Source: Acanthochromis polyacanthus
Lineage: Eukaryota > Chordata > Actinopteri > Pomacentridae
DNA: 64,000 bases
Direction: 5' to 3'
NCBI RefSeq assembly: GCF_021347895.1
Contig: NC_067125.1
Span: 5,412,268 to 5,476,267 of the forward strand
Shown here: positions 1 through 12,471 of the stretch, piece after piece
Layout of the letters: each line of letters opens with the position of its first letter
How positions within the stretch are numbered: the stretch's first letter is position 1
Program-made: the position numbers and the translations under genes
The notes under the pieces: model-generated
What the model was told of the DNA's origin: nothing
Databases searched by the model: none
Seen by the model: only the letters and a program-made list of their open reading frames with translations

Positions 1-232
1 GCAAAAGTACTGTGAAAACGAAGAGTAGCAGCACAACTAACCTCTTTCAGCACCTCTGGCAGAGGCATCCTAAAGAATGGGAAGAGTGCTGCAGCTACGG
101 GAGTGCAGCATGGCTAGCACTAGCCATAGCAAACAGACCGCAAAGAAACAACAAAAATCGATTAAAATCGTAATCGTCCAAGATGACTTAAAAAAAATCG
201 AGATTTTATTTTTGGCCATATCGCCCAGCGCT
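1..232 (+). mobile_element. hAT element 3' part with BED zinc-finger remnant
   Basis: The plus strand encodes an open stretch including TNLFQHLWQRHPKEW, the second half of a BED zinc finger (His pair) as found in ZBED/hAT transposases. It runs into a short AT-rich tail ending in a hAT-type terminus (ggccatatcgcccagcgcta, 213-232; reverse complement tagcgctgggcgatatgg). The first half of the finger lies left of the window. A non-autonomous or decayed hAT copy; function unlikely. Confidence 0.55.
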
Positions 233-240
233 ACAGTGCT

Positions 241-548
241 CGGTTCGTGTCCTGGTCCGAGTCTGGGATCTTTCTGCATGGAGTTTGCATGTTCTCCCTG
301 TTCATATGTGGGTTTTCTCCAGGTTCTCCAGCTTCCTCCCACAGTCCAAAAATATGCTGAGGTTAATCGGTGATTCTAAACTGTCTGTAGGTGTGAATGA
401 GAGTGTGATTGTTTGTCTCTATGTGTAGTCCTGTGATAGACTGTTACCTGTCCAGGTGTCCCCTGCCTTCACTGTAAGTCAGCTGGGATAGACTGAGATA
501 GAATGAGAATTAAGCGGTGTATAGATAATGGATGGAGGTATGGATGGA
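241..548 (+). mobile_element. 5'-truncated tRNA-derived SINE, copy A
   Basis: Begins at the B-box remnant (cggttcgtgtcc) and runs through the family body (ctgggatctttctgcatgga, cagtccaaaaatatgctgag) to a GATG-rich tail. More diverged than the copies at 14068, 40111 and 46904. It abuts the hAT terminus. Confidence 0.7.
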
Positions 549-2164
549 CGGATGATCCGTTCCAACAAAGACAAACAGAAAAAGAAAAATAACATTAGAT
601 AAAAAAGAAAGCAAACTCTGCTCTGAGGTAAACTGACCTAACATCAATAAGATATAATAAATAAACATTAAAGCAACACTGGAAAACCGGATGTGCGCAG
701 AAGGCGGCGTCCACGTGGAGAACGACGGGGAGCAGCATGCTTCATGATCAAGAAATATGAGTGGCTGACAGGGAGGGGCCACACTTGTCACAGATCTGTC
801 ATTGTTTCCATGTCTACAAGATTTAATCTGATCAGCAAGTGATTAACTGGAACATTATCTGCATATTTAAAAAATGCTCCATTCACGCAGATATGTACCA
901 CAATGTTCGAATAATCCTAACTGTCACCACTGTCACAGCATGCTTTTAGTGAGGATGGAAAGCTTGACAAACGTAGTCAGAGTAAGTAAAGGGAGCAGGG
1001 GTGAGCTAAGGGTCAGGTGACTCAGTCTTGGGGTAACTGTAACCTTTGCTGAAGTACAGAGCTCAACCGTTTCTCAGAAAAAGCCACTGGTGTACACAAA
1101 CTCAGACATTTTTCTACTACAGTTTATTCAGACGAGTCCTCGCTTGCAAACATGTAGATGAAAAGGTGGAGACGGGCAGAAAATAAACACAGCAGTGAGT
1201 AATTTGTATAAAGGAGCGATTGCACAGCGCTTTGGATAATTATCATCACGAGTAAATAATCCCATAATGATACAGAGCATGACCACACTGTCACCACACA
1301 CACCCGGGACTCACAAACTTGGGTGAGGTTCTTAGCACACAATCTGGTGAGTCAAAAGTCGAATCATAACGTGATCGAAGGGAATTCTCAAGAGTGAATG
1401 TGCTGACACCTGTCAGTCTGAAAATGGCTCCAAGTGTAATCCTGAAGCTCAGAGGCTTCATCAAATTACAGCAATACTGTTCAGGAGCTTAAAGCGCCGC
1501 ATGAATGTTTGCACAAGGGGCTGTATTTACAACATGCTTCCAAGAAAAATGTGTACAAAAAGTTGTCCAATAAGCCGTCCCTGCAGACTCTGCTTCCAGG
1601 AAGACAAAAATAGCCAGCATGGCCAAAAGCATCGATTAGTAAGAAAAACAGGAGGGTAAAACGTGTGAACAACACTTGAATGATTCTCAGGACTTCTGCT
1701 CAATGAACAGATGACTCACTGCTGGGTTTTTGTGGCTGGCATGGCCCCTGGTATGTCTGGGGAAAAGCAAACACTGCATTCCAGGTTAAGACTTGTGCAT
1801 GCGGTGGCAGGGTGTCTCAGCTAGCAGAGGCTTTGCTGCGCTACGACCTGTGTGACTTTCAGACCCACGAGATGATGCAACACGATAACCAGAAATGCAC
1901 CTCAGAATGGCAGGAGAACAAGAAACTTACGGTTCAGTTTAGGAACACTGGAACCCAGGCCCCGCACAAGCAAACCTAGCTTGAGCGCAAACAAACGTCT
2001 CTGAGCTGAAGTGAATTTATGCCAAGGAGCCAAAATTCCTCCACAGCACTGAGCGAGAATCACTGCTGCTGCTCAGCTGCACGAGCATTAAATGTGGGGG
2101 AACCAGTTACTGAGCATTTGATATTCTATAGTAGTCAGTAAAGGTGTTTTTTCACTACTGATGT
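549..2164. other. ubash3b intron 1, no recognisable feature
   Basis: Mixed-composition DNA with only short chance ORFs. I see no exon, RNA gene or clear repeat in this stretch. Confidence 0.5.
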
Positions 2165-2172
2165 AATATAAT

Positions 2173-3083
2173 AGACCCTCCAGAAAAACGCGATTATGCG
2201 ATCGCATGAAATCCCGCATTAATCACCAAAATGCCGCTGATTATGCGGGGGTCAATTATTCCCCAAAAGGCCGCATAATCCCCGCAAAACAGCGCATAAT
2301 TCCCGCAAGAATCTCACATTTCCACGAAAAAAAGAGAAATATGCGGGTCTCGCTTGATTTCACAATTTCCACATAAAATGAGAAAACTATAACCGATATA
2401 AATGGAGTTGTGAGTTTTTATGTGATGCCCGGCCTGACGTCATCAGTTCACGCATTCACACACACACTAGAAGCACGAGCTGATGCGGAGACGAAAAACA
2501 AGAACGGCGAATGCTCAAAGATCACATTTACCTACGAACATTTCAGCCAGAGAGCGGGCAAAACAGTACCCAGATTTACTGCACGAAAGTGGGGGGAAAC
2601 TTTTTTGCATCCCGTTTAACATCGTTCTGGAGCACCGAAGAAAATCAACCGTGTTGCGGGTAGTTTGCTCTACCTCAAAGTATAACTAAGCAGAAAGAAT
2701 GCTTTATTTCTGAGAAATTTGTGATTGAGGAATGTTTAAGTCCTGCTTAAGCTGATAATAAATGAAACACTGGCAGCACTTACTGTGATGTGTCTTGCAT
2801 GTAGTATGTCTGTTTATCTTTATGCTGCTCTTTTTCATTCAGTAGTAGCCTAGTAACAGGATGTAGGAGAAGAATCACCTTTTTTCCCAGTTCTTACATA
2901 TTTCGTATCTTTTTGCATATTTCACAACTATTCGCATACTTTGCAACGTTCTACAATTTCCCCGCATAAAATGGCATAAAAACCCCGCATATTTATTTGC
3001 ATAATCAAGGATTTTAGCCCATGGAATCAAGGATTTTAGTCTGCGGAATCAAGGATTTTTGCCCACGTTTTTCTGGAGGGTCT
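2173..3083 (+). mobile_element. hAT-like element with CGGBP1-like zinc-finger fragment
   Basis: Ends are inverted repeats agaccctccagaaaaacg / cgtttttctggagggtct flanked by near-identical 8-bp direct repeats (2165-2172 aatataat, 3084-3091 aatataaa), the size typical of hAT. The termini contain many degenerate ccgcataat-type repeats. Internally, 2483-2689 encodes a fragment with AKQYPDLLHESGGKLFCIP and VLEHRRKSTV, resembling the BED-type finger of CGGBP1, itself a hAT-derived protein. The ORF is cut short before the final His and is likely dead. Confidence 0.65.
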
Positions 3084-3207
3084 AATATAAACACAGCAGA
3101 ATAAGACATTTTTAACACTTACAAAACTACAGGGTTATTACATGATGCATTAAAGCAGCACTCCAGCGATTCAGCATTGCACCTCCATAAAGTTATGAGG
3201 CATGTGG

Positions 3208-3481
3208 CATAAAATTATCCATCTATTATCTGTACACCACTTAATCCTCATTAGGGTCATGGGAGGGCTGGAGTCTATCCCAGCAGAGGACACCTGGACA
3301 GGTAACAGTCTATCACAGGGTTACACATAGAGACAAACAATCACACTCACATTCACATCTATGGACAATTTAGAATCACCAATAACCTCAGCATGTTGTT
3401 GGACTGTGGGAGGAAACTGGAGAAAACAGGGAGAACATACAAACTCCATGCAGAAAGATGCCAGGGATGCGAACCAGGCCT
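3208..3481 (-). mobile_element. tRNA-derived SINE, copy B (reverse, lacks head)
   Basis: Reverse complement of the SINE body: tail ccatctattatctgtacacc, then ctggagtctatcccagc and acaaactccatgcagaaaga. The tRNA-like head is missing. Confidence 0.75.
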
Positions 3482-6400
3482 TAAATTATAAATTCTGTAT
3501 AACACAAAATAAACATTAAAATCAAAGTGTCAGAGGCAGACGTATCTAGCCAGTGCAACTCTCAACCTTGTAAACTCTGTAGTTTTTCAGATTCTATGTC
3601 ACCAGCATGCATCACTGGCTTCCTGTCAAATATAAATCCTCGGCCAGATGACGAGATGCTTAGTGTGATATGACGGCTGATATCAGGTGATTACAGAGCG
3701 CTAAGACCCTGTCGTGACTTGGCTGAGAGGCATCATTGATTGGTGATTAGCTTTTGCTGCGCTATGTTTGCAGAGGAGTAAACGGAGCTCATGAGCCCCT
3801 TCCACACTCCTCTCTGTTAATCTGCTGCCATCTGAACACGTCAGCTTCATGTCTGAATGAACACTGCTCGCTTTATGTCCAGCTTACTAGGAAGAATGAA
3901 CATTTCTCTGTCGGTTTCAGCACATCAAGTGAATTAGTTTGTTAGTACCTGCAGTGTTGTGTAAGGGATGCTTTGTATCTGAAAGAGAGAAAGGTTAACT
4001 CAATAAAAGGTCTTTTTTTTTTTTGCACCTGTGTTTTCAGATTCCCCAGAACAACCTCCACTCCCTTTTTTTAAAGCATCCTCTCAGGGTTTCCATAGCT
4101 GTGGGTTGTTGTTTCACAAGTGAGCCCTGAGCTGAGTCAAACATGTCAATTAGAGGCCAGCGGGGACTAAACACAGCACGGAGCTTTTTTTGGGAGCAAA
4201 CTAATTTCAGTTTGAATCATGAAAGAAATCAAACCTGATGCGTTCGGAAGGCTGACGGTAGAGCCGCCTGGCCTGAGGTTTGCTGATCAAAGCTGTGAGT
4301 GATCAGTTAGGTCTGGTGGGAACAGAGAGCTGCCTCGCTAAAGCCTCAAAGGCCAGCTACTCACCGCTCCCTCAGTCTATGTGATGACAGTGCAGCTCAG
4401 CCCTCGACAACGTTCGCCCTAATGCCGCTGAGCAGAAGTCCGTGGCTTCAAGGAGTCGCTGTCACAGCATAAAATCAAGCTGTCAACCAAAACCACAGCC
4501 AGAACCATCACTTCTTTCTCTCACTGATCTTGGTTTGTACAGACACCAGCTCTTACAGAAGCACTGGAGGACACATGAAGCTCTGACATATCTTAATGGT
4601 ACGATGTAGAAAAGCCACCAGTTAGGCTAGTTATTAAGGGGCTTCTCTCTGCTAGTTTTGATTGAAACATTTTTAGTTTGTTAAAAGACTACTGGTAAAA
4701 TCCTGTTTCCCAAAGACAAATATTGCTTTTAAAGAATAGCTACAAATTATGTACCAGAAAATGACAGAGCAACTGCAGTGACGAACGTACAGGAAGCATC
4801 AAAGGAAGCTAGCTTTGACGCTAACTTCAACTGGTCAGCACACAAACCAGGCGGTACGGTCCTCTCAGCAATGAAGAAACATCACTAGGGCTTCAGTTGT
4901 GTGGGGATATCAGTTAACACCGTTTTGCCACCAGCCAATAATGTGGTGCGAGTCATTTTGGGCTATTAATGTGCCATCAAAGCCACAGTTAGATGAGGAG
5001 ATAATGTTTTTGTGTTCAGTGCAGGACGAGCTGAACCTTCCAACGACTCTTCTTCACTGAGCGTAGCCAAGATTTCACAAATACTGAGCTCATGAGTTCA
5101 AGCATTCCCCTTTTCTGATGCAACAAAGAACATATTATATTATAGTTAATTATATATTTTTTTAAAAACCCTAGAAGTCTAAATGCAGTTTTAATATCTT
5201 TTCCCTACTGAGAGGAAAACATTTCTACAAGAGGAATAAGGCAAAATTCATCATCTCTACCTTTTTATGTATTTATATTTATTTCATGTACTGATTATAT
5301 AATATCCAATGGAAATGGAAAGACTTGAAACATCAGACTAACCATTTCATGCATGGTGCCCACTACTGTGGTCAGTTATTCTAGCTTCAACTACAGCCAC
5401 ATTATCCCCAATAATTAGTCCAAACCAGCAGTGGATGATCTCCCAAACCTTCTCTCTACATGATCTTTATCTTTACTCATCACCAGTGGAATATCTGTCA
5501 GAGAACTTTTATAGAAACCAAAAATATTAATATTATGCAAAAAAAAAATTTATTCTCTTGAGTTCCCCACATCACTGATAATTGTCTGTTTGTCAGGGCC
5601 TTATGTGCAAATTTAGTGGGGAAAAGAAACAAAAAAGGTGTTAATTTTTGCAAGTGTGTGCATTTTTATTATTATTATTATTATTAATAATAATAATACA
5701 TTTTATTTGAAGGCGCCTTTCTCAGCACTCAAGGACTCAGACAGACAAACATATTCATATATACACAAAATACACATATATTTTTTAAAAAATCAGATAT
5801 GATCCTATTTGCATAATTAAGCAAACAACTTTAGAAACCTTCTAATAAAAAAAAATTATTGTCTTAATCTAAGTAATGTTCTGGGAAAGTTTTATTATGA
5901 TGCCTGCTAGTTTAAATGTTTCGCCGATGCATGTGTAGTATTTAAGCCGTGTATGCTGATTTAAATAATACATATTAACATGTTTAAAGTCATGTTTGAG
6001 AACACTAATCACGCACACATGAAAGGGTTAAATACCCACCGTGTGCAGCTTTTCCACTGTAGACTGCACTGTAAACTTTCCCCAAGTTGTATCATGTTAG
6101 CTAGAAAGCTACAGTAATCACCAAATACAGAAATAATTCAATACTGCATTCAGTCATAAAACTGCATTAGACTCATATTTTAAATGTGGATGACATAATA
6201 TCTCACAGTAATTGTACGTTAACAATAATCAGAATAAAAAGCTTAGCTGCAGCCTTCAGATTTGTGTCAGACGTCCAGTACAGGCCACATGTATTAGTGG
6301 AGCTGTGCTGGTCACCACTCCCTGCGTCCCCATGACACATCAACTGTTCCACAGCTGTTTCACCGCCTAACAGCCCCAACAAAAACTCTCCGAGGCTCTC

Positions 6401-7192
6401 CACCTGTGAGCCTGCAGAACAGTGTGGGCTGAGAGCTGACTGAATGTAAGCTCTTTGTAGGGAAACGTCCCCTGATGATGATTTTCCCCATCACCAATGT
6501 AAAAAGACGAGAAAAAAACTTAACTAAATACACCCTCGGAGAGGCACACTGGATTTTCTCACTCTTAAAATAAACAAAGAGCGCAAAGGTTGTTTCACTT
6601 TGAGCTGCTCCATCTGTTCTCTGCTCAAAAGTGTAGCATGGCGTGTACACAATACAACCATTTCCTGCCTCATTTTAGAAAGCGTTACACACTTTGTCGT
6701 CCATCAATTAACGCAGAAAGAGTCGATCTATCACCTTAAAGGCATTTATTGTGAGAAAACCACTTGCTCATTCTCGCCCACGGAGATGTGAAAGCAAGTT
6801 TTCCAACCGTAGAGAGATCCTCTGTGAGCCGCTCGACTCACAGAGACAGGAAGAGAAACAGACAAGGCAGTGAGCAACACGCCCACGCAACACTGCTCAG
6901 ACCTACACATCATGCAGCAAATAATGTTTAACTTTAACACCAGGCACAATACAGTACAGCCTAAAACACTGCAGGTAATAGAAAGAAACCCCACAGAATG
7001 TAGAAGCCTGTTCGTGACAATAATATTCAAAATGGAAAAAGCGGTAGACTAAAAGTCAAAGGAAGTGGGGACAGAGGTTAGAGTCTATGTGCTCTAGTTT
7101 GGTAGCTGAATGAAAAAAGACCCTCTGTAAACATGATAAATGTCAAATCTCACTGCGGTCAACAATAGCTGTCGACAGTTCGCATAAATATA
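3482..7192. other. ubash3b intron 1, mostly featureless
   Basis: No exon or long repeat recognised. It contains a poly-T run near 4010, a (TTA)/(TAA) microsatellite at about 5667-5699, and next to it a short copy of a common fish repeat (ttatttgaaggcgcctttct, from about 5703). Small ORFs at 6203-7052 overlap each other on both strands and look like chance. Confidence 0.5.
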
Positions 7193-7194
7193 TA

Positions 7195-7272
7195 CACCCC
7201 CTGTCAAAAGTTTTGGGACGCTTTCTCATTCAAATGAATGAGAAAGCGTCCTAAAACTTTTGACAGGGGGTG
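7195..7272. mobile_element. 78-bp hairpin MITE flanked by TA
   Basis: An almost perfect palindrome: arm caccccctgtcaaaagtttt from 7195, centre near 7233, mirrored arm ending tttgacagggggtg at 7272. TA dinucleotides lie immediately outside (7193-7194, 7273-7274), as for Tc1/mariner insertions. Two more 78-bp copies with TA flanks sit at 61185-61262 and 61653-61730. Confidence 0.85.
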
Positions 7273-7274
7273 TA

Positions 7275-8305
7275 GTTACATGCAGTGCAAGCTTATTATC
7301 CACTGTGTAGCTTATAAATGCATATGACTGCAAATACTCCTATCGTACAGAAGCTGTGCTGCGTATAAATCCTGTTTGCTACCTCTGTGCAGCCTGCATT
7401 AAAGCAGAAAACACTGGGTTGCACTTTGCTCTGCGTAAGACGATGCAATAATTATCAGTGGCTCTCGGAACAAATCAGACGCTAATTAGGATAGACTGAT
7501 CACATCCGGGAAATTAATAATTAATTCATTAAAGTATGAATTGTTTTTTCCATCGCGGCGTTATCGTGGTGTGGCGTGACTCACTGTTTAATGAGAAAAT
7601 AACCCCCCTCCTGTCGACGCAAGAAAACCTGGCCTTCTTTTGTGCCCACATCTTTAGTCATTTATTTTCCACACTGCTCAGTTATAACCTTCAAAATGTT
7701 CCAAATTCACCCTAAAAAATAAACTGACATTTGTGAATCATAATGGTCTCGAAAAAAAAACTAGAAATAATTTATACCACTGTATGTTGGTGATCCCTGT
7801 TTCAAAGACGGAGGTGCTACGGCTTACTAATCTGAAGCTGAATTAGCGGTGCATCTCCTGAAGTCCACACCAAAATAACCACACAGACAAAACCTTGAAG
7901 GAGGACTTCACCATGTTAAACACTGGAGTGTGCTGGGCAGGGCAGCCATATTACTGCAAACACGGAGGAAGACGTGAATGTCCTCGAGTGTGGTAGAGCT
8001 GAAGACTGCAAAAAGAAAAAATAAAATGTGAGGGTGTGGAGCTAGAAAGCAGTGATCTTACCAGACCTCTGCAGCCCGCCTCTCATTTCTGCTTGAGGCC
8101 ACAGGCTTCATGAGTCTCTACGAGGATAAAACAAGCGAATCTCTGACCCAGCTGTTGGTGTACTGCATAGGTGGAAAGGTTTTGATTTAAAAGAAATGAC
8201 GTGTGAATAAATGTCTTTAGTTCCGCTGCATATGTCTGAAACCACTTTTTAACTGTCCACCATGGAACTGATACTGTAGTGCAGTAGAATGAATGGATTG
8301 ATTTA
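7275..8305. other. ubash3b intron 1, no recognisable feature
   Basis: Unremarkable intronic sequence; no repeat family or exon recognised. Confidence 0.45.
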
Positions 8306-8492
8306 TTTTATAAGACTTATTTTTGGCCTTTTAGGTTTTGTTCTACAGGACAGTAGAGAGAGAGAGAGAGAGAGACAGGAAATGTGGGGAGAAGAATGAG
8401 GGAAGGACCTGCAGCAAAGAGCCATGGGCTGGATTTGAACCCATGACCGCTGGGTCAGGGTCTATAGCCTCTGTTATGCACCACTGGGGCAT
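8306..8492 (-). mobile_element. tRNA-derived SINE of a second family
   Basis: On the minus strand it starts ggatgccccagtggtgcata, followed by a B-box (gggttcaaatcc) and a CT-rich body ending in a (CT)n run and ggccaaaaataag. This is a tRNA-headed SINE unlike the GATG-tailed family elsewhere in the window. Confidence 0.6.
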
Positions 8493-8738
8493 CCATTAAT
8501 TGAGTTATTAAAGTAGGTAAATATCAACAAGAAACAAATACATCCCTGCTATTTGTGGCCTGAAAATGTTGATTTCCTCCGTAATAAGCCTAACCACAGA
8601 AAGACTTAAAGAGAAAAGACTAAAACTTTCCATAAAAAGTCGTTACAAACACATCCGATGGTGGTAACAGTTCCATACCACACTGGAAAAAGATATTTGT
8701 ACATATTCATGTACATGAGTGTGTCATTGGCGAACATA

Positions 8739-9107
8739 CACGACCATTCAAAAGTTTGGGATCACCCAGTCAATTTCACGTTTTCCATGAAAACTCACAC
8801 TTTTATCCATGTGCTAACATAACTGCACAAGGGTTTTCTAATCATCAATGAGCCTTTCAACAGCATTAGCTAACACAATGTAGCATTAGAACACAGGAGT
8901 GATGGTTGCTGGAAATGTTCCTCTGTACCTCTATGGAGATATTCCATTAAAAATCAGATGTTTCCACATAGAATAGTCATTTAGCACATTAACAATGTCT
9001 ACACTGGATTTATCATTCATTTAATGTTATCTTTATTGGAAAAAAAATTGCTTTTCTTTCAAAAATAAGGACATTTCTGAGTGACCCCAAACTTTTGAAT
9101 GCCACTA
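8739..9107. mobile_element. Tc1-type MITE (ttcaaaagtttgg family), full length
   Basis: Terminal inverted repeats (cattcaaaagtttgggatca on the left, tgaccccaaacttttgaatg on the right) with TA on both sides. The body has tccatgtgctaacataactg and no coding capacity. Related copies at 24747, 33270 (partial) and 61733. Confidence 0.8.
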
Positions 9108-9109
9108 TA

Positions 9110-10978
9110 ATTATCCTTTCCTTTATCCTGTTTTGTCGACACATTCATCTGCAGGGTGGTGTATCACAAAACAGAAAAACTAGCATTGCTGCAGAGGGTG
9201 GAGACTCCATTTTCCTCTACAGAGTTGTGCTTCGTGCCTGTTGTAGTGCCTCTGTTCTACTTGACAGTGCCGATAAAGTCAACGGGCAGCATTGTGCACA
9301 AACTCATACCGCAGCGTACAGCAGAAATGTCAGGCTGTACCATGCAGCAGGTTGACAGGGTGAAATTAAATTCTGCTTGGGGCCTCAGTGAAGTTTGAGC
9401 CAGCAACACTTGCCTGTCTTCTGCTTCACGTGGCAGCTGTTAGTGGGCAACAGCTCACTTCCACTGGAGCATATTAAAGATTAAATATGTTGATAGTCAA
9501 TGTGTAGACTGCAAATTTTAGAAGCATTGTGGGTTTTACGGTCTGCAGAGGCTGATACTGCAGGTATCTGTCTTCACTTTTCACTGAAGAAAGGTGAATG
9601 GAAAAAACTAGTGGCCAGTTGCCTTGACAGTGTGGATGGCAGCAAGTTTCAGACGTTCTGAGTCTCTCCATGTATTGTCTGACAACTGCTGAACCCTAAT
9701 TTGTTTCGCCTGCTTCCACAGACTAATGCAACACATGTGGAAACAGGTTCTGATACCACCAACTGCACTGTCACTCGTCCCCCTCGCTGCAGCAAACACA
9801 CTGGGCTGATGTTCAAAATGAGAGCCAGCCAGCCTCGCCTGCTCTGATGGAAATGATGCAGTTTTGCTGATTATACTTCACTGCAGAAGTTACTAGGTGA
9901 GACTATCTGCTAGAAGCCTTCATCTCTGCAGATTGCAACGTAAAATCAGATTGAACTCATGAAAATGTGTCACCGCGATAATTAAACTCTCTGCTGGTCT
10001 CACGCCGTTTATCAGCTGTCCAGAATTCACACAGACCACAAACGAGCCCACCCATGTAAAAGGAAACACACGCGCACCACCCACTCGCGGCTAGCCTCAT
10101 TCAGCTGAGCAGCTCTGTCACTGTGGGAAATCCCATGGCTCTGTGTCCTCTGACTGCATGCATCCTCACACTTCCTGTTTACAAATCTGACAATACACAC
10201 ATTTTAAAAAAGAGAGAGAGAGAGAGGCACACAGGCAAACGACCACACACACATTCTAAAGAGAAATGACCGTAGAGGCAGGCGTATATGCTCAAACAGA
10301 TTCATGGGCAGTTCACCACAGTGTCCACAGAGGTAAAAGCCACAGGACTGTGCTGCTCTCTGCCTCACTGTGTTCTACGCTGACTCACATAGAGAAGAAT
10401 ACAGTGATCTAATATTATCTCCATAACCTTACTGTGTGAACAACCTGCAGGGCTGCATGTGTATACAAGTTGTGAGCAGTTTAATCAGAGAGAGAATTTG
10501 CTCTCATGATTAAATTTAAGATTAAAAATGATTCTGCTTTACAGTGCTGACTTTTTTTGCTCTTGTATCATCGTGCCACTCCTTCAGATTATTGGTTCCA
10601 CTCCTATACGATAATACCAGTGTTTCACAATTCTAATTTGCATTGGGTTTCAGCTACCTCTTTCTGATTAGCCAACCTTTTACAAGCTTTGTAAGCTGTA
10701 ATTATAGGCCTGCCCACACTAATGCAGATATTTTTCTGGACATATGTTTTTCCTGTGACTACAAGATAAATAAATTCTCATTAACCCAGATGTTCACTGT
10801 TTTACAAAGTATCCCTGTACAAGCAAGAATGCAATAATGGATACAAACGCTGTAGTAAGCATATCAGGTCAGTCTACATCAACATTATTATTTATATTTC
10901 TGTCATTCGTCAGTTCTGTGGATGCTGCGGGTGAAGCTGCTGGATGTAATTTCTCCTGCTTAACCAAAAACAGTTTAT
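9110..10978. other. ubash3b intron 1, no recognisable feature
   Basis: Contains a short (GA)n run near 10210 and overlapping chance ORFs at 9095-9398. No exon or repeat family recognised. Confidence 0.45.
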
Positions 10979-11859
10979 GGGTCATTCCCTATGAAATCAA
11001 CCACTTTTAAGAAAACTTCCCACCTGACCCTCTCCGATTTTGCTAAGTTTTTACATACATTTAGTACATTACATATGATGGGAAAATCCAAAATGTGAAT
11101 GCTTTATTGTCATTAGTTTCAAAGTTATGGCCATTCGAAGTAGGTAGGGATCTGTATAAAATGAAAGTGCTATGGCGTGTAAGAACAGCTAAATCAAAAA
11201 TATCAAAGGTCAACATTAAACATAGAAAGGTTTATAGAAGCAAGTTGTGCTTGGCGTCAAAATTTAGGGAAATTCCTGTAATTTCATGTGATGTCTTTTA
11301 TTTTTTGATACCACCTATCCCCATATTTTTGATTTTTAGCTGTTCATATTTCATGCATTACATACCATAGCACTTTCAATTTATACAGATCCAATCCTTA
11401 GATAGCCAAATTATACCACATAAAATCTCTAATGGATATGATGATTAGTTTTTGTGTAATGGGTGGCCAAATGTAGCAGCTTAGAAGTTCGTGATGGATA
11501 AAATTGCAACTTTGTCATTCTCTGTAACATGCAATTATAAATATAAAATAAATATTTTCACATTTCAGAGGACTATAGGTAACTGTAAAATGATTCTGAA
11601 AATTTCAGATCTCTATCTTTTGTTGTTCAGAAGTTATAGAAGTCTGAAAATGGTCGAAAATTTCAAGTCTTAATTTTGGCCGCAATTTTAGGGTACCCCC
11701 TACCTACTTCAAATGGCCATAACTTTGAAACTAATGACAATAAAGCATTCACATTTTGGATTTTCCCATCATATATAATGTACTAAATGTATGTAAAAAC
11801 TTAGCAAAATCTGAGAGGGTTAGGTGGGGACCACTGGTTGAAATGATATGGAACGACCC
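10979..11859. mobile_element. Non-coding element with about 165-bp inverted terminal repeats
   Basis: The first 165 bp (gggtcattccctatgaaatc...) recur in reverse complement at 11700-11859, ending ggaacgaccc. Shared internal words include aatgacaataaagcattcac, found inverted in the left arm. The middle (about 550 bp, AT-rich) has only chance ORFs. Family not recognised; a clear target-site duplication is not visible. Confidence 0.65.
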
Positions 11860-12277
11860 TTCTGTTTTTGTTTTAGGCTTGTTCTTATTACGCAAAGCAA
11901 CAATAGGCATGCACGATTTGAGGAGTGGCATTAATGCTTTCAAAACTCTCCGTTTTCTACCTCCAGATGGATGCTAATAGACCAGAGTGTTTAAAATCTG
12001 CCCCTAAGGAACAGTTTAAAAAAATGTCAAACGTAGAGAAAATAGTCATGTGCATTGTTTTGGACAAGGCCACGATCACATTTAAGTTCAGTTCAGCTTT
12101 AGTTTATGCTCCAGCTTTGTGGTTTTAGCTATTTTAATTCCAGACATAATGAATTACTTTGAGAACTCGTTATTATTAAGTATAATCACAGATGACTTAC
12201 TAAGTTTGAGAGAAACCTGCAACCTTTAATTAAGGCATTATTAATGACTCTTTAATATATAAATAATGTGTAAAGTG

Positions 12278-12463
12278 TAGGGCTGGCCCGAATAGTGGTT
12301 TCTGGCCTCCGAATATTTGGGCCCCATTAAAGACGAATATCTGAATATTTGTTCCGCCCCGTAACGTCCGGGGGGCGCGAATATTCGGATACCAAAATTA
12401 ATATCCGGATAGTGCCGTAGCAAACGAAAATTCGGATATTCGGGATATTTGGGTCCAGCCATA
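12278..12463. mobile_element. hAT MITE, short copy
   Basis: Starts tagggctggcccgaatag and ends gggtccagccata, with 8-bp flanking repeats gtaaagtg (12270-12277) / gtaaaatg (12464-12471). The interior repeats short cggatat/gaatattcg words. A longer relative is at 28754. Confidence 0.75.
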
Positions 12464-12471
12464 GTAAAATG

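Noticed and set aside
8041..8160. Candidate for ubash3b exon 2 on the minus strand
   Set aside because: Frames do not give the expected UBA continuation (ALAATGGRSV-type residues), and no acceptor-donor pair fits.
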